NCBI GenBank assembly: GCA_002733735.2
Contig: NVWT02000010.1
Location: forward strand, 40,493-47,405
DNA: 6,913 nt
DNA from: Robiginitomaculum sp.
GTDB taxonomy: Bacteria > Pseudomonadota > Alphaproteobacteria > Caulobacterales > Maricaulaceae
Direction: 5' to 3'
Part shown: piece after piece, positions 6,141 to 6,913 of the stretch
Layout of the letters: every line of letters starts with the position of its first letter
Numbering within the stretch: the first letter of the stretch is position 1
Notes under the pieces: model-generated
What the model saw: the letters and a program-made list of their open reading frames with translations, nothing else
Databases searched by the model: none
Told to the model about the DNA's origin: nothing
Made by a program: the position numbers and the translations under genes

Positions 6141-6258
6141 CAAGGGTGACTAAGGGTCAATGAGTGCTAATTGTTTGCCAATTAACCCTTAGTTTATGGA
6201 CAGTCTTTGCCATTAAGTGCTAATTGAGGGTTATCCTTCAAGGGTCACATGACCCTTG
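6141..6258. repeat. Cluster of interleaved AAGGGT/ACCCTT inverted and direct repeats
   Basis: Three AAGGGT (6142, 6152, 6240) and two ACCCTT (6185, 6252) copies lie within 118 bp. CTAAGGGT (6150-6157) pairs with ACCCTTAG (6185-6192) around an inner hairpin TAATTG-TTTGC-CAATTA (6168-6184). CAAGGGTCA-CA-TGACCCTTG (6239-6258) is a perfect hairpin with 9-bp arms. The outermost CAAGGGT (6141-6147) can also pair with ACCCTTG (6252-6258), closing the whole unit. AGTGCTAATTG is repeated directly (6163-6173, 6216-6226), and TTTGCCA(A)TTAA nearly so (6174 and 6206). The pairings exclude one another, so alternative folds are possible. I do not recognise the element. Confidence 0.6.
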
Positions 6259-6272
6259 TTTGCACTTGTCTT

Positions 6273-6370
6273 TTATCTCGCGGTCAACCACCAAAACGCC
6301 GTAATGTAGGCGAAAGCAGCAAGCCAGCCTTGTAGTATAAACACCAAAATAGATCAGTAATTTTCACCAT
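6273..6370 (-). pseudogene. Possible broken small membrane-peptide gene (frameshift in a T run)
   Basis: On the minus strand ATG at 6370 (or GTG at 6367, which has AAGGG 5 nt upstream at 6377-6373) opens MVKITDLF. Read as it stands, the frame goes on to a TGA at 6286-6284 with an unremarkable 28-residue product. If the TTTT run at 6349-6346 had one more T, the frame would enter LVFILQGWLAAFAYITAF, then WWLTAR, and a TAA at 6275-6273. That gives a 32-residue peptide with a polar start, one membrane span, a WW interface and a terminal Arg. It lies about 115 bp downstream of the lpd stop on the same strand. I do not recognise it. Relic, sequencing error at the homopolymer and chance are all possible. 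Confidence 0.28.
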
Positions 6371-6390
6371 TGCCCTTGCAGCACTTACAA

Positions 6391-6460
6391 GGATGGACAC
6401 CGGATCAAGTCCTCAAGTAGCTAAGCGGTAGGACATTAGAAAAGTCCGGTGTGACGATCC
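6391..6460. repeat. CACCGGATCAAGTCC-type palindrome, interrupted
   Basis: ACACCGGA (6397-6404) and TCCGGTGT (6445-6452) are perfectly complementary 8-bp arms, with GGAT and GATCC at the outer flanks. The left part continues as TCAAGTCC and the right part begins AAGTCC, so AAGTCC is present twice (6407-6412, 6442-6447). Taking out 6413-6447 leaves one continuous palindrome, ACACCGGATCAAGTCCGGTGT. Its style (CCGGATCAAGTCCGG...TGACG) resembles a short repeat that I recall as widespread in alphaproteobacteria. Inside the interruption GTCCT/AGGAC (6409-6413, 6430-6434) can also pair. It lies 26 bp beyond the lpd stop. Confidence 0.6.
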
Positions 6461-6486
6461 ATGGCGCGATGAAATGTTAAACGGCT

Positions 6487-6913
6487 CTACGCCTTGATGT
6501 GGATCGGGTGACCAAGGGCGGTCATTGCGCTTTCGGCAAAGCCTTCGGTCAAAGTCGGATGCACGTGAATGGTTCCAGCAATGTCTTCGAGCCGTGCGCC
6601 CATTTCCAGCGCCAAGGCAAATTCGCCGGACAGTTCCGCAACATGCGCACCAACCGCATGAATACCCAAAATCAGATGATCGGATTTTCGAGCCGTTATC
6701 CGGACAAAACCGCCATCGGTTCCGCTTTGCATGGCCAAAGCTTTGCCAAGTGCCGCCAGTGGAAATTTGCCAGTTATTACTTCTTCGCCGGCTTGTTTGG
6801 CCTCAATCGGAGTTAAGCCAACACCAACTATTTCCGGCTCGGTAAAACAAACTGCCGCAATCGCCGTCGGATCAAATTTGCGTTTTTTACCGGCAATTAT
6901 TTCGGCGACCATT
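6487..6913 (-). CDS. lpd: Dihydrolipoamide dehydrogenase (E3), C-terminal part (5' end outside window)
   Basis: E3 re-oxidises dihydrolipoamide on the E2 subunit of 2-oxoacid dehydrogenase complexes, passing electrons through FAD and a disulfide to NAD+. Only about 142 of some 460 residues are visible; the frame is still open at the right edge, so the Met at 6912 is internal. Visible is the dimerisation domain: FTEPEIVGVGLT (23-34 of the fragment), FVRITARKSDHLILGIHAVG, ELSGEFALALEMGA and TIHVHPTLTE (114-123), which holds the catalytic His-Glu pair (H118, E123). The FAD-binding domain and redox cysteines lie outside. The ending ALGHPIHIKA resembles the RALGHALHI end of LpdV-type E3 enzymes of branched-chain 2-oxoacid dehydrogenase rather than E. 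coli LpdA, so that complex is my inference. No E1 or E2 gene is in view. Confidence 0.92.
   Translation of the reverse strand, partial: MVAEIIAGKKRKFDPTAIAAVCFTEPEIVGVGLTPIEAKQAGEEVITGKFPLAALGKALAMQSGTDGGFVRITARKSDHLILGIHAVGAHVAELSGEFALALEMGARLEDIAGTIHVHPTLTEGFAESAMTALGHPIHIKA

Larger units (their letters stand above)
5573..6486. other. 914-bp gene-free region rich in palindromes and repeats
   Basis: No convincing intact gene lies here. The left part (to about 5860) is GC-rich and made almost entirely of structured repeats. The right part is AT-richer. It contains an inverted-repeat cluster at 6141-6258, two short frameshifted frames for hydrophobic peptides on the minus strand, and an interrupted palindrome at 6391-6460. 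The separate pieces are listed as their own entries. About 5831-5920, 6043-6088 and 6098-6140 show nothing I can name apart from a short direct repeat (AAGCGAG twice, near 6100 and 6110). Confidence 0.8.

Noticed and set aside
5926..6240. TTATCCCC, TTATCCTT and TTTTCCCC as possible DnaA boxes of a replication origin
   Set aside because: None matches TTATNCACA, there is no AT-rich unwinding tract next to them, and the gene neighbourhood is not one known for alphaproteobacterial origins.
6141..6258. CRISPR array, because of repeated AAGGGT and AGTGCTAATTG units
   Set aside because: The repeats are too short and unevenly spaced, occur in both orientations, and no cas genes are near.
6391..6470. 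A tRNA gene, suggested by TAGCTAAGCGGTAGG resembling a D-arm
   Set aside because: There is no GTTCRANNC-type T-arm, no acceptor stem pairing and no proper anticodon arm. The pairing seen belongs to the palindrome.

Overview
The window looks like a chromosomal segment from an alphaproteobacterium of moderate GC. This is inferred from the def-fmt-truA operon, from the sequence style of RecR, PDF, Fmt and the E3 enzyme, and from non-coding palindromes resembling repeats scattered through many alphaproteobacterial genomes. No genus can be named from sequence alone. The coding part is ordinary housekeeping material.

Layout. Positions 1-288 carry the C-terminal domain of initiation factor IF-3 (infC, cut by the left edge). 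After a 124-bp gap comes recR (413-1018, +). Converging on it is a minus-strand pair: rmuC (2179-3309), then a lipoprotein PQQ-type sugar dehydrogenase (1015-2178). Their junction is a stop codon followed directly by the next start. The dehydrogenase and recR stop codons overlap tail to tail. Divergent from rmuC, across a 72-bp gap, is the plus-strand operon def (3382-3903), fmt (3906-4838), truA (4835-5572), tightly packed with a 4-bp GTGA overlap between fmt and truA. At the right edge is the C-terminal part of a dihydrolipoamide dehydrogenase (6487-6913, -), cut by the window end.

How the genes fit together. IF-3, peptide deformylase and Met-tRNA formyltransferase all act on initiation with formyl-methionine. 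TruA modifies the tRNA anticodon stem-loop. RecR and RmuC concern DNA repair and genome stability. The sugar dehydrogenase is an envelope enzyme and the E3 subunit is central metabolism.

The unusual part is the 914-bp gene-free stretch 5573-6486. It holds at least four separate structured elements: a GTGGGAACCGG palindrome right behind truA, a 104-bp GC-rich element between 11-bp direct repeats, a CTTATCCTGAGG-type palindrome, and a cluster of interleaved AAGGGT/ACCCTT inverted repeats. A fifth, CACCGGATCAAGTCC-type palindrome appears to be interrupted by about 35 bp. Between them, on the minus strand, are two very short reading frames for single hydrophobic segments. Each would become an intact small membrane peptide if one base were added near its start, so they may be relics of small genes. 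No clear new biological system is visible. The best candidates for a second look are this repeat island and the two small membrane-peptide frames.
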